From the NCBI RefSeq assembly GCF_030269445.1, contig NZ_BSTJ01000004.1:62001-126000 (forward strand): DNA of 64,000 bases, written 5' to 3'. Positions 53,220 through 60,923 of the stretch are shown here, in pieces. Under the pieces are notes generated by a model, which saw only the letters and a list, made by a program, of their open reading frames with translations, did not search any database and was not told where the DNA came from. Origin of the DNA: Actinoallomurus iriomotensis (GTDB lineage Bacteria > Actinomycetota > Actinomycetes > Streptosporangiales > Streptosporangiaceae). Each line of letters begins with the position of its first letter. Position 1 is the stretch's first letter. Made by a program: the position numbers and the translations under genes.

Positions 53220-54613
53220 CGTTGCTGTACGGAGTCGACCCGCGGACCGGCGCGCGGCTGGAGCCGGGCGTGCCGGAGACCGCCCCCGAGACCGTCGCCG
53301 CGTTCGGCGTGGCCGCGGCGAACGCCGCCCGCCCGCTCGCGGAACTGCCACTGCCTGACCGGGCCGCGCTGCTGGACGCCGTCGCCGACGCCCTGGAGGC
53401 GGCCGCCGACGAGCTCGTGACGCTGGCCGACGCCGAGACCGCGCTCGGCCGCGCCCGCCTGACCGGGGAGATGGAACGTACCACCGGGCAGCTGCGCCTG
53501 CTGGCCGGCGAGGCGCGCCGGGAAGGCTTCCAACGGGACACCGCCGAGCCCGGGTTCGTACGGGCGCTGCTGCCGATCGGACCCGTCGCGGTGTACGCCG
53601 CGAGCAACTTCCCGTTCGCGTTCTCCGTCGCCGGCGGCGACACGGCGTCCGCGTGGGCGGCCGGCTGCCCGGTCGTCGTGAAGGCCCACCCCGGGCACCC
53701 GCGCACGTCGGTCCGTACGGCGGAGATCATCTCCGACGCGCTCGCCAAGGCGGGCGCGCCCGAGGGGACGTTCGCGATCGCGCACGGGCTGGAGGCGGGC
53801 CTGGCGCTCATCAAGGACCCGAACGTCAAGGCCGCCGGGTTCACCGGCTCGGTGCGCGGCGGGCGGGCGCTGTTCGACGCCGCCGTCAGCCGCCCCGACC
53901 CGATCCCGTTCTACGGCGAGCTGGGCAGCGTCAACCCCGTGTTCGTCACGCCGTCGGCGGTGGCCGCGCGCGGGGAGGAGATCGCGCGCGGGTACGTCGG
54001 CTCGTTCACCCTCGGGTCGGGGCAGTTCTGCACCAAGCCGGGGCTGCTCTTCCTGCCCGCGGGACACGGGCTCGAAGCCGTACTGGCCCAGGCGATCGCG
54101 TCGGTCGAGGCGCCGTCACTCCTGACGCCGCGGATCGCGGAGGCGTTCCGTACCGGGGTCGAACGGCTGGCCGCCGGGACGCGCACGGTGGCGGAGAGCG
54201 CCGGGGCACACCTGGTCGCGGTGACCGCCACGGAGTTCGCGGCCCGGCCCGAGCTGACGGAGGAGTGCTTCGGCCCGGCCTCCGTCATCGTCGAGTACGC
54301 CTCGGAGGAGGAGCTGCGCGCCGCTGCCGCCGCCGCGCCCGGCTCGCTCACCGCGACCGTGCACGCCGAGTCGTCCGACGCCGACCTGGCGCGCGGGCTC
54401 GTCGCCGAGCTGGCCCGGCACGCCGGCCGTGTCGTCTACAACGGCTGGCCCACCGGCGTCGCGGTCAACCGGGCGATGCACCACGGCGGGCCGTGGCCCG
54501 CGACGACGGCACCGCTGCACACGTCCGTCGGCACGGCCGCGATCCGGCGCTTCCAGGTCCCGGTCACCTTCCAGGGCCTGCCGGAGGAGCTGCTCCCGCC
54601 GACCGTGGGGTGA
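53216..54613 (+). CDS. Aldehyde dehydrogenase, 2,5-dioxovalerate (alpha-ketoglutarate semialdehyde) type
   Basis: A 465-residue NADP-dependent aldehyde dehydrogenase. The cofactor region FPFAFSVAGGDTASAWAAGC, general base in FYGELGSVNPVFV and nucleophile in LGSGQFCTKPGLLFLPAG match ketoglutarate-semialdehyde dehydrogenases, which have the SNFPFAFS start rather than the usual NFP pattern. The product would be 2-oxoglutarate, making this operon a Weimberg-like or galactarate-type oxidative route. ATG overlaps the previous stop. A strong hairpin follows the gene. Confidence 0.9.
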   Translation: MTLLYGVDPRTGARLEPGVPETAPETVAAFGVAAANAARPLAELPLPDRAALLDAVADALEAAADELVTLADAETALGRARLTGEMERTTGQLRLLAGEARREGFQRDTAEPGFVRALLPIGPVAVYAASNFPFAFSVAGGDTASAWAAGCPVVVKAHPGHPRTSVRTAEIISDALAKAGAPEGTFAIAHGLEAGLALIKDPNVKAAGFTGSVRGGRALFDAAVSRPDPIPFYGELGSVNPVFVTPSAVAARGEEIARGYVGSFTLGSGQFCTKPGLLFLPAGHGLEAVLAQAIASVEAPSLLTPRIAEAFRTGVERLAAGTRTVAESAGAHLVAVTATEFAARPELTEECFGPASVIVEYASEEELRAAAAAAPGSLTATVHAESSDADLARGLVAELARHAGRVVYNGWPTGVAVNRAMHHGGPWPATTAPLHTSVGTAAIRRFQVPVTFQGLPEELLPPTVG

Positions 54614-54646
54614 ATCATCCGTTGCCGACGTGATCATCCGGTGACG

Positions 54647-54685
54647 ACGAGGGGAGGTACCGGCCGGAGCCGGTGCCTCCCTCGT
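54647..54685. terminator. Strong bidirectional terminator hairpin
   Basis: ACGAGGGGAGGTACCGGC pairs with GCCGGTGCCTCCCTCGT around a 4-base loop (about 17 bp with two imperfections), located between the convergent aldehyde dehydrogenase and M14 peptidase genes. Confidence 0.8.
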
Positions 54686-54694
54686 GATCATTTA

Positions 54695-57148
54695 CTAGTG
54701 ACCGCCGACCCTCACGACCTCATGGCGGTAGCCGGTGTGCCGTCCGTCCGGCCTGTAGTTGTTCTCCACGTTGCCGGCGATGTCGACCGAGAACCATCTC
54801 ACGTCGGTCGTCTTGTCGACGGTGAGCGACTCCGCGCCCTCACGCAGGCCGGCGGCCTCGAGCTTCGGCGACTTCAGCGTCGGCCGGCTGCCGTCGAGCG
54901 TGTAATAGACGGTCGCCGGCTCGTTCACCTTGAACGTGAACTTCGTGCTGCTCGCGTCCTGGCCGGTCACCGACAGGCTGGACCTCGGGTCCTTCTTGTC
55001 CTTGCTGTACGCCAGGGCGACCTCGAGGATGCCGATCTGGCCGTTGGCGAACTCCATCGCCTCCTCGTGGCCCTCGGCGAAGTCGGGCTGGAAGCCGACC
55101 TCGTCGTACTCCCCGGTCTGCGCGTCGTACTTGTCCGCGCCGACCTCGAAGTCCCAGCCGATGATGCCCTGGTTGTACCAGGCCTCGTCGGCGCTGTTCC
55201 CCGCCGCCGAGTACAGGACGTCGGTCACCGGCCCGGTGCGGCCGGGCCAGATGGCCGTGCCGCGCCACTGCTGCACCGCGTTGAGGATGTGCGCGGACGC
55301 GGACCAGAAGTAGGTCTCGGTGCCGAGATCGACCGGCGGCAGCGTCTGCCGGCCGTCCAGCTTGTACGCGCCTGGCGGCCACATGAAGTAGCCGCCGTAG
55401 GAGTGGGTGTTCATCGCGAACTTGATGTTGGAGTACTTCTGGGTGAGCCACACCTCGTTCTTGGCCTCGGGCTCGGACAGCTCACTCGGCCCGGAGTACG
55501 TCTCGCCGCGGCAGTTCGCGGACCCGCCGCTGTAGCCGTCGAAGGACGAGCCGACCGAGAAGTTGCGGTTCACGTCGACACCCCACGCGTTACGGCGTGC
55601 CGGGTCGGAGTCCGCCGGGCCGCAGTGGTTCGTCATGTTCCGGCGCTGGAAGTTGTAGTCGTACATGCTGTAGTTGGCGCCATCGGGGTTGACCGACGGC
55701 ACCACGAAGATGTCGAGGTTGTCGACCAGCTTCCGGGTGGCCGGGTCGTGCTGGTAGTTGCGCAGCAGCCGCTCGGCGGTCTCCACGCAGGTCAGCGGGG
55801 TAACCCACTCACGCGCGTGCTCTTGGCAGTAGAGGAAGACGCCGGGCCGGGACCCGTTGCGCTTCGCGCCGATCCGCAACGCCTGCACCTGGAACGGCTG
55901 ACGCTTGACGCTTGCGGGAGCCTTCAGGCCGTCGGAGAGCCTGGTCGCCGGCGCGGCAGCCACCACGCCGGCCCCCGCGTCGCCCCGGTACGTGCTCGCG
56001 GTGAGCTGTTTCGCGGCGGCCGGGTCGGCGCCGAGCGCCGCCACGACCTGCGCGGCCGTGCTCGTGACCTGCCCCGAGGCGTCCGTGGCGAGGTGCACCA
56101 CGACGTTCTTACCCGTGACGGACACCGACAGGGCGGCGCCGGCGCTGCCCGGGTTCTCCAGCGCCACCGAGATGTCGTTGCCGCCGTCCGAACCGTACGC
56201 CTTCGACGACACGTAGAACGTGCTGGCGGCGGCGGTGCCGAACTGCGCCTGCGCCGCGCGGCGGTAGCCGTTCGTCTTGTAGGGCAGATTGATCAACTGG
56301 GTGAGCTCGGGGAACTCCTTGGCCAGCGAGTCGATCCGCTGATAGACCTCTTCCGGGTCCATGTAGTGGTCGACGAAGTCGCTCACGTAGTGCGGGTTGG
56401 GCTTCTTGCGGGGCTCGCCCAGCCACTTCGTCACCGAGACGGTGACCGAGCCACCGCTCGTGCTGGTGATCCGCACCTTGCTGGGCGTCACGTTCACCGG
56501 CAGCGGTGAGTTGAACCGGTCGTACATGTACTGGCCGTCGTCGGTGAACCGTGACATCGTCGCGGTCCCGCCCGAGCCGATCTCGGTGCCCCGCCCGCTG
56601 TCCCAGGCGACGGTGAGGATGTTGGTCGCCGAACTGTCGCTCGTCTTCACCTCGACGTTCAAGAACCGCTGCCCGTCGGGCAGGCTGGTGAACCACTCGG
56701 CCCGCAGCGCGGTCAGCGTGTCGGTACCCTGCGCCTGGGCGGCGAGCGAGTTCAACGCCTGCGACCGTTGCCGGCGCACCTTCGCCGCGTCGGCCTGGTC
56801 GGCGATGGCGCCACGGACGTCGAAGCCCTTGGCCTTGAGGTCCGCGGACTCCTGCGGGCTGAGGACGGCGTTCACCTCGATGCCGCCGGCGACCGGCTTG
56901 GTGTACTCGGCCAGGTCAACGCCCATCCGCTGGAGCCGGTCGATGCCGGCCTGGTCGGGTACGACGATGCGCACCAAGGCCACGCCGTCCTGCTCGAAGC
57001 TGGATTTGCGGTCCGGTGGTACGAGGCCGGGCTGCGTGACCGCGCCACTGGCAACCGGTATCAGGGCGAGACACAGCATCAGAGCCAGTGGGAGGGCGAG
57101 CCATCTCCTGCGCACCTTCGCCCAGGCAGGCTTGCGAATCATCCTCAT
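54695..57148 (-). CDS. Secreted M14 zinc carboxypeptidase
   Basis: An 817-residue secreted enzyme. The signal peptide is near residues 1-36 (RWLALPLALMLCLALIPVAS). A pro-region of about 250 residues (two small domains with VRIVVPDQAGIDRLQRMGVD) follows. The M14 carboxypeptidase domain spans about 260-700: zinc ligands in CQEHAREWVTP (HxxE), then NTHSYGGYFMWPPG (His) and the catalytic Glu in GWDFEVGADKYD. Substrate-site Asn-Arg appears as DVNRNFS. The C-terminal beta-sandwich (TGQDASSTKFTFKVNEPATV, YYTLDGSRP) is a chitobiase-like fold. It likely digests extracellular proteins. GAGAGG precedes the ATG. Confidence 0.94.
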   Translation of the reverse strand: MRMIRKPAWAKVRRRWLALPLALMLCLALIPVASGAVTQPGLVPPDRKSSFEQDGVALVRIVVPDQAGIDRLQRMGVDLAEYTKPVAGGIEVNAVLSPQESADLKAKGFDVRGAIADQADAAKVRRQRSQALNSLAAQAQGTDTLTALRAEWFTSLPDGQRFLNVEVKTSDSSATNILTVAWDSGRGTEIGSGGTATMSRFTDDGQYMYDRFNSPLPVNVTPSKVRITSTSGGSVTVSVTKWLGEPRKKPNPHYVSDFVDHYMDPEEVYQRIDSLAKEFPELTQLINLPYKTNGYRRAAQAQFGTAAASTFYVSSKAYGSDGGNDISVALENPGSAGAALSVSVTGKNVVVHLATDASGQVTSTAAQVVAALGADPAAAKQLTASTYRGDAGAGVVAAAPATRLSDGLKAPASVKRQPFQVQALRIGAKRNGSRPGVFLYCQEHAREWVTPLTCVETAERLLRNYQHDPATRKLVDNLDIFVVPSVNPDGANYSMYDYNFQRRNMTNHCGPADSDPARRNAWGVDVNRNFSVGSSFDGYSGGSANCRGETYSGPSELSEPEAKNEVWLTQKYSNIKFAMNTHSYGGYFMWPPGAYKLDGRQTLPPVDLGTETYFWSASAHILNAVQQWRGTAIWPGRTGPVTDVLYSAAGNSADEAWYNQGIIGWDFEVGADKYDAQTGEYDEVGFQPDFAEGHEEAMEFANGQIGILEVALAYSKDKKDPRSSLSVTGQDASSTKFTFKVNEPATVYYTLDGSRPTLKSPKLEAAGLREGAESLTVDKTTDVRWFSVDIAGNVENNYRPDGRHTGYRHEVVRVGGH

Positions 57149-57221
57149 GGAGGCCTCTCGGTGTGAACGGATGAAGGCGCCGACAGCTACCGCAAGATCC
57201 CCCGAGAAACAGACAAACGGT

Positions 57222-57254
57222 ATTTATTTACTCTTTAGGCGGTAAATAAATCAA
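57222..57254 (-). promoter_or_regulatory. AT-rich inverted-repeat promoter of the M14 gene
   Basis: ATTTATTTAC (57222-57231) and GTAAATAAAT (57242-57251) are perfect 10-bp arms around a 10-base spacer. On the minus strand TTGATT (57254-57249), 18 bases, then TAAATA (57230-57225) form a promoter that coincides with the repeat. In such GC-rich DNA this is a conspicuous operator candidate. Confidence 0.7.
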
Positions 57255-57413
57255 GCCACTATCCATCAGAATCCGAGGCCACGATCGGCCAGGTTCAACT
57301 CCGCGACCCTGTGGGGTGCGGATACTCGATGACGGCCGTGACCATTACCTTCTTCCGCGCCGCGGCTCCCACGTGACCGCACGATCTATGACCGGTTCCG
57401 GGCGACGCGGGCG

Positions 57414-58682
57414 TCATGGCCGAAGGCCGAAGGGCAGCGCAGGGTGGTGGGCCGCGATCTCCAGCAGCCGGTTGTACTTCGCGACGCGTTCGCCGCGGGC
57501 CGGTGCGCCGGTCTTGATCTGCCCGCAGCCGGAGCCGACGGCCAGGTCGGCGATGAAGGAGTCCTCGGTCTCCCCGGAACGGTGGGAGACCATCGCGCCG
57601 TAGCCGGCCTGGCGGCAGACGGCCATGGCGTGCAGGGTCTCGGTGACGGTGCCGATCTGGTTAAGCTTGATCAGGGACGCGTTGGCGATGCCGTCGTCGA
57701 TCCCTCGGGCGATGACCGCGGGGTTGGTGACGAAGTTGTCGTCGCCGACGAGTTGCACCCGCTCGCCCAGGTGTTCGGTGAGCCGGACCCAGCCGTCGTG
57801 GTCGTCCTCTCCCAGGCCGTCCTCGATGCTCCATACGGGGAAGTCCTCGACGATCTGCCGGTAGCGGGCGATCAGATCCTCGCTGGTCAGCTTCTCGCCG
57901 CCCACGTGGTAGGTGCCGTCCGGCTGCCGGAACTCGCTGGCGGCCGGGTCCAGGGCGATGGCGACGCCGTCCCGGCCGGGCGTGTATCCGGCGTCGCCGA
58001 TCGCGGCGACGAGCAGGGTCAGGGCGTCCTCGGGCCGGCTCAGGTCCGGCGCGAAGCCGCCCTCGTCCCCCAGCCCGGTGCTGTGCCCGCCCTCGCTCAG
58101 CCGGCGGCGCAGCGCGGCGTAGACCTCGGCGCCGGCGCGTACCGCCTCGGCCAGGTCAGGTGCCCCGAGCGGGGCGATCATGAACTCCTGGAAGTCGAGC
58201 GGGTTGGTCGCGTGCGCGCCGCCGTTGAGGACGTTGAAGTGCGGCACCGGCAGCAGAGGAGACACACCGGCGGGACCGAGGTACCGCCACAGCGGAACAT
58301 CTCGCTGGGCGGCGGTGGCCCGGGCGACGGCCATCGACACACCGATGACGGCGTTGGCGCCGAGCCGGGACTTGTTCGGCGTGCCGTCCAGGTCGATCAG
58401 CGCCTGGTCCAGGGCGGTCTGGTCGGCGAAACCCCGGCCGCACACCGCGTCGGCGATTTCGCCGTTGACGTGACCGACGGCCGTACGCACCCCCTGGCCG
58501 CCGTACCGGGCCGGATCGCCGTCCCTCAGTTCGACGGCCTCGCCGGAACCGGTGGAGGCCCCCGACGGCACCCCGGCGCGAGCGACCGCTCCCCCGGCGA
58601 GCTCCACGGTGACGGACAGCGTCGGACGTGCGCGTGAGTCGAGGATCTCGATGGCGCGCAGCATGGTGATGTCAATCGACAC
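57414..58682 (-). CDS. eno: Enolase paralogue under control of a structured leader
   Basis: A 422-residue phosphopyruvate hydratase, interconverting 2-phosphoglycerate and PEP. Catalytic and Mg ligands are present: FNVLNGGAHATNPLDFQEFM, GLGDEGGFAPDL, IALDPAASEF, SIEDGLGEDD, LVGDDNFVTN, LIKLNQIGT (base Lys), VSHRSGETED and GQIKTGAPARGERVAKYNRL. Some usually invariant positions differ: DSRARPTLSV instead of DSRGNPTVEV, and GASTGSGEAVEL instead of GASTGEHEAVEL. This suggests an accessory copy rather than the housekeeping enolase. GTG 58682 (with GAAAGG upstream) overlaps an upstream mini-frame; ATG 58664 is possible. A riboswitch-like leader lies 120 bases upstream. Confidence 0.93.
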   Translation of the reverse strand: MSIDITMLRAIEILDSRARPTLSVTVELAGGAVARAGVPSGASTGSGEAVELRDGDPARYGGQGVRTAVGHVNGEIADAVCGRGFADQTALDQALIDLDGTPNKSRLGANAVIGVSMAVARATAAQRDVPLWRYLGPAGVSPLLPVPHFNVLNGGAHATNPLDFQEFMIAPLGAPDLAEAVRAGAEVYAALRRRLSEGGHSTGLGDEGGFAPDLSRPEDALTLLVAAIGDAGYTPGRDGVAIALDPAASEFRQPDGTYHVGGEKLTSEDLIARYRQIVEDFPVWSIEDGLGEDDHDGWVRLTEHLGERVQLVGDDNFVTNPAVIARGIDDGIANASLIKLNQIGTVTETLHAMAVCRQAGYGAMVSHRSGETEDSFIADLAVGSGCGQIKTGAPARGERVAKYNRLLEIAAHHPALPFGLRP

Positions 58683-58800
58683 GATCGGCCTTTCGGTGGG
58701 TGACCTCGAAGGGGCGTGACCGGGACCGGAGGGAGCGACACGTCCGCGGCGGCGCGGACGGATCGACGGCCTGGCGCGGGTTCATCAGCCGGGCGGGCAT
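58672..58800 (-). CDS. Upstream leader frame of eno (42 residues)
   Basis: ATG 58800 sits 3 bases after AGGAGG of the structured leader and opens a 42-codon frame beginning MPARLMNPRQ. It ends at TGA 58674-58672, inside the beginning of eno (GTG 58682). The peptide has no recognisable domain. Translation of this frame would carry ribosomes to the eno start, so it probably links the leader's ribosome-site control to eno. Confidence 0.5.
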   Translation of the reverse strand: MPARLMNPRQAVDPSAPPRTCRSLRSRSRPFEVTHRKADRVD

Positions 58801-58803
58801 GGT

Positions 58804-58870
58804 CCTCCTACCGTTGAAGGTAGGGACCGTTGGCGGCGATCGCCGCGGATGACGGCGAGCCCCTCCGCCG
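58804..58870 (-). promoter_or_regulatory. Fluoride-riboswitch-like leader RNA of eno
   Basis: RNA 5' to 3' (58870 down): stem 1 CGGCG / loop GAGGGGCU / CGCCG; stem 2 GCGGC-GAUC-GCCGC (58846-58833); then CAACGGUCCCUACC. The loop AGGGGCU can pair with GGUCCCU as a 7-bp pseudoknot. The following CCUACC (58824-58819) can instead pair with GGUAGG (58812-58807), hiding the AGGAGG ribosome site. This is the topology of the crcB/fluoride aptamer with a translational switch. The conserved AUG of the loop and UGAUG before the pseudoknot are replaced by GAG and CAACG, so the ligand is uncertain. Confidence 0.6.
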
Positions 58871-59020
58871 TACGACGCCTCCCAGACTAGACGCAGTCCC
58901 GCCTACGGAAGAAGACACCCGGCCGCGACCGCGATGCCGCGGGGCCGGATCGCCGCACCTGCACGGTGACGTACCGGCCGACGACGAGAACTTCGCCTTC
59001 CTGGCGCAGGCCCACCACGC

Positions 59021-60742
59021 TTACGACTTGGAATAAGAGGCGACGGCCTTCAGGTCCGCTGCGGAGGCCAGACGCGATGTCACATCGCTCAAGGTGGCCG
59101 CCCTTTCGTCCAGCTCTCGCCTACGCGTCCGCGCCTGCGTGTTCTCGGTTGCCGCAGTGGCGGCGCCCACCGCCGACACCAGCCGATCGATCGTGGTGGC
59201 ATAGCGGTGATCGACCGCACGCACGAGTGCGCGGGTGGCCTCGGCCAGCCGATACTGCAGATCCGCTCTCGCGCGGCCGACCTGTTTGGGCACCAGTTCG
59301 GCCGTCTCACGCAGGAGGTGCTCACGTGCCCGTCGGCGGCCGAACGCGCCGGGCAGGTGGCGACGGATCGCCCCGACCAGCAGTTCGGTCTGCCCCGCGC
59401 CGTCGGTGAAGACGTAGAAGAAGCGGGAATCTTCGATCAGCCGTCCTTCCTCCGCAGGCACCGCGAGGTCGAGGTCGAGAAGTTCGGCCGCGCCATCGCG
59501 AACCACGGCGAGTTCACGATCCAGCATGGCGACGAGCCGGGCGTCCAGCTCGGACAGGCCCTCCTCCAGGCTCCGCCTCCGCTGGTCCCGCCACGTCTCC
59601 ACGACGGTGCGGGTCAGTTCGACCAGGCGATCGCGTCCTTCCCGTTCGACCTCATCAGGTTCGGACATCTCGTCGACGGCGGTGGCGATCCGCTCCCGTA
59701 TCCGCGACGTCAGCCCGCGCGCCGCTTCTTCGGCCTGATCGTTCAACGCGGCCAGCAGCCGTCGGCCCTCCGCTTCGACCAGGTCGACCGCGTCCTGCCG
59801 CCGCGCGGCGACCGCATCCAGCCGTTCCCGGAACGTCTCCAGCCGACGTGCCGCCTCGCCGCCGCGCATGTCGAGCACACGCCGCTGCAGACGGACCTCG
59901 TCGGTCAGCCGAGCGATGAGGCGCTGTGCCTGCCGGGCCACCGACTCCTCCAGGTCACCGGCGCGACCACCGGCGAGGTAGTCCGTGAAGTCCCGCGAGA
60001 ATGCCGCGAACCCGGCATCGCCGGTGCCGGCTCGTGCGCAGACCGGCCGGACCAGGATGTCCCGTCCGACGGCGAGGCTCGTGTGCTCGGCGGCGAAGGC
60101 GAGTGCCTCCTCCCGCTCCGCGCCGCTCAGCCGGTCCGCCTTGTTCAGCAGGACGAAGGTCGTCACCGAATTCTCGGCGACGCGCTCCAGCAGCGCCCGT
60201 TCGGCGGCCGACATCGGCGGGTCGGCGGTCAGCACGAACACCGCGGCGTCCATCGTCTCCAGGACGCGTTCGGCCTCCACGGTGTTGTGTTCGTGCACCG
60301 ACCCGGTCCCGGGCGCGTCGACGATCTCCACGCCGTGAACCAGCAGGTCGGCGTCGAGGTCGACCGTCACGCTCGCGAGCCCGAGGCGGTTACCGGGATT
60401 GCCGCGCTCGGTGACGAGGGCGGCGAGCTCGTCCAGACCTCGCTCTTCCGAACGCCCGTCGGCGTACCGGGCGATGACCCGCTCCCGCTCTCCGTGGCGC
60501 ACCACCGTGGCCACCGCGGTAACCGGCGTCACCCCCGTCGGCAACACGGCGCGACCCATCAGCGCGTTGACGACCGTGCTCTTGCCCCGTTTGGCCTCCC
60601 CCGCGACGAGCACGCGGATCCGGTCCGCGGCCAGCCGCTCACGCAGACCGTCGATGCGCTCGCGATCGGCCGGATCCGCCAGTGTCCCGAGCTCGTCGAG
60701 AACGCCGTACATGACAGTCCGGCGATCCATCGTGCGCATCAC
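59021..60742 (-). CDS. Dynamin-like GTPase
   Basis: A 573-residue dynamin-superfamily GTPase. G1 is GEAKRGKST at residues 48-56, the following LPTGVTPVTAV supplies the switch threonine (G2), G3 is VDAPGTGSV and G4 is LLNKADRL. The C-terminal two-thirds are long charged helices (ESVARQAQRLIARLTDEVRL, EMSEPDEVEREGRDRLVELT) expected for stalk and membrane-facing regions. Bacterial dynamins remodel or protect membranes. The GTG at 60742 overlaps the stop of a leader frame (GTGA) and has AGGAGA just upstream. A fluoride-riboswitch-like leader controls it. Confidence 0.88.
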   Translation of the reverse strand: MMRTMDRRTVMYGVLDELGTLADPADRERIDGLRERLAADRIRVLVAGEAKRGKSTVVNALMGRAVLPTGVTPVTAVATVVRHGERERVIARYADGRSEERGLDELAALVTERGNPGNRLGLASVTVDLDADLLVHGVEIVDAPGTGSVHEHNTVEAERVLETMDAAVFVLTADPPMSAAERALLERVAENSVTTFVLLNKADRLSGAEREEALAFAAEHTSLAVGRDILVRPVCARAGTGDAGFAAFSRDFTDYLAGGRAGDLEESVARQAQRLIARLTDEVRLQRRVLDMRGGEAARRLETFRERLDAVAARRQDAVDLVEAEGRRLLAALNDQAEEAARGLTSRIRERIATAVDEMSEPDEVEREGRDRLVELTRTVVETWRDQRRRSLEEGLSELDARLVAMLDRELAVVRDGAAELLDLDLAVPAEEGRLIEDSRFFYVFTDGAGQTELLVGAIRRHLPGAFGRRRAREHLLRETAELVPKQVGRARADLQYRLAEATRALVRAVDHRYATTIDRLVSAVGAATAATENTQARTRRRELDERAATLSDVTSRLASAADLKAVASYSKS

Positions 60743-60804
60743 GGTCTCCTGGCTGGGGTCGGCCGGGCCGGTGGCCGATCGGGAGACAGACGTGGTCTCG
60801 GCAT
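60739..60804 (-). CDS. Upstream leader frame of the dynamin-like gene (21 residues)
   Basis: ATG 60804 lies 9 bases after the AGGAGG of the structured leader and opens a 21-codon Arg/Pro-rich frame beginning MPRPRLSPDR. Its TGA overlaps the GTG of the GTPase gene. The same arrangement, also starting Met-Pro, is found upstream of eno. Confidence 0.5.
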   Translation of the reverse strand: MPRPRLSPDRPPARPTPARRP

Positions 60805-60813
60805 GAAAAACGG

Positions 60814-60880
60814 CCTCCTACCTGATCAGGTAGGGACCGTTGGCGGTATGACCGCGGTTCGTCGGCGAGCCCCTCCGCCG
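60814..60880 (-). promoter_or_regulatory. Fluoride-riboswitch-like leader RNA of the dynamin-like gene
   Basis: Second copy of the eno leader: stem 1 CGGCG / GAGGGGCU / CGCCG (60880-60863), then ACGAA, stem 2 GCGGU-CAU-ACCGC (60855-60843), CAACGGUCCCUACC, and the perfect 18-bp palindrome CCTACCTGATCAGGTAGG (60834-60817) that merges into AGGAGG. Stem 2 differs from the eno copy by compensating changes, supporting a conserved RNA. The GAACCGC and CCUACC pieces match fluoride aptamers, while the loop GAG and CAACG do not. TAAAAT (60897-60892) is a plausible -10 placing the transcript start just before the aptamer. Confidence 0.62.
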
Positions 60881-60923
60881 CAATCGATCACATTTTACCC
60901 CGAGCAGTACGCCTGAGAGTGGG

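Noticed and set aside
58830-59036. 68-residue plus-strand frame ending FAFLAQAHHAYDLE
   Set aside because: Overlaps the eno leader RNA and the end of the GTPase gene antisense; no start signal and only a short natural-looking tail.
60817-60834. Reading the CCTACCTGATCAGGTAGG palindrome as a protein-binding operator
   Set aside because: The eno leader keeps the stem (CCTACC/GGTAGG) but has a different loop, so the pairing, not the palindrome itself, is conserved; it overlaps the ribosome site as an RNA switch would.
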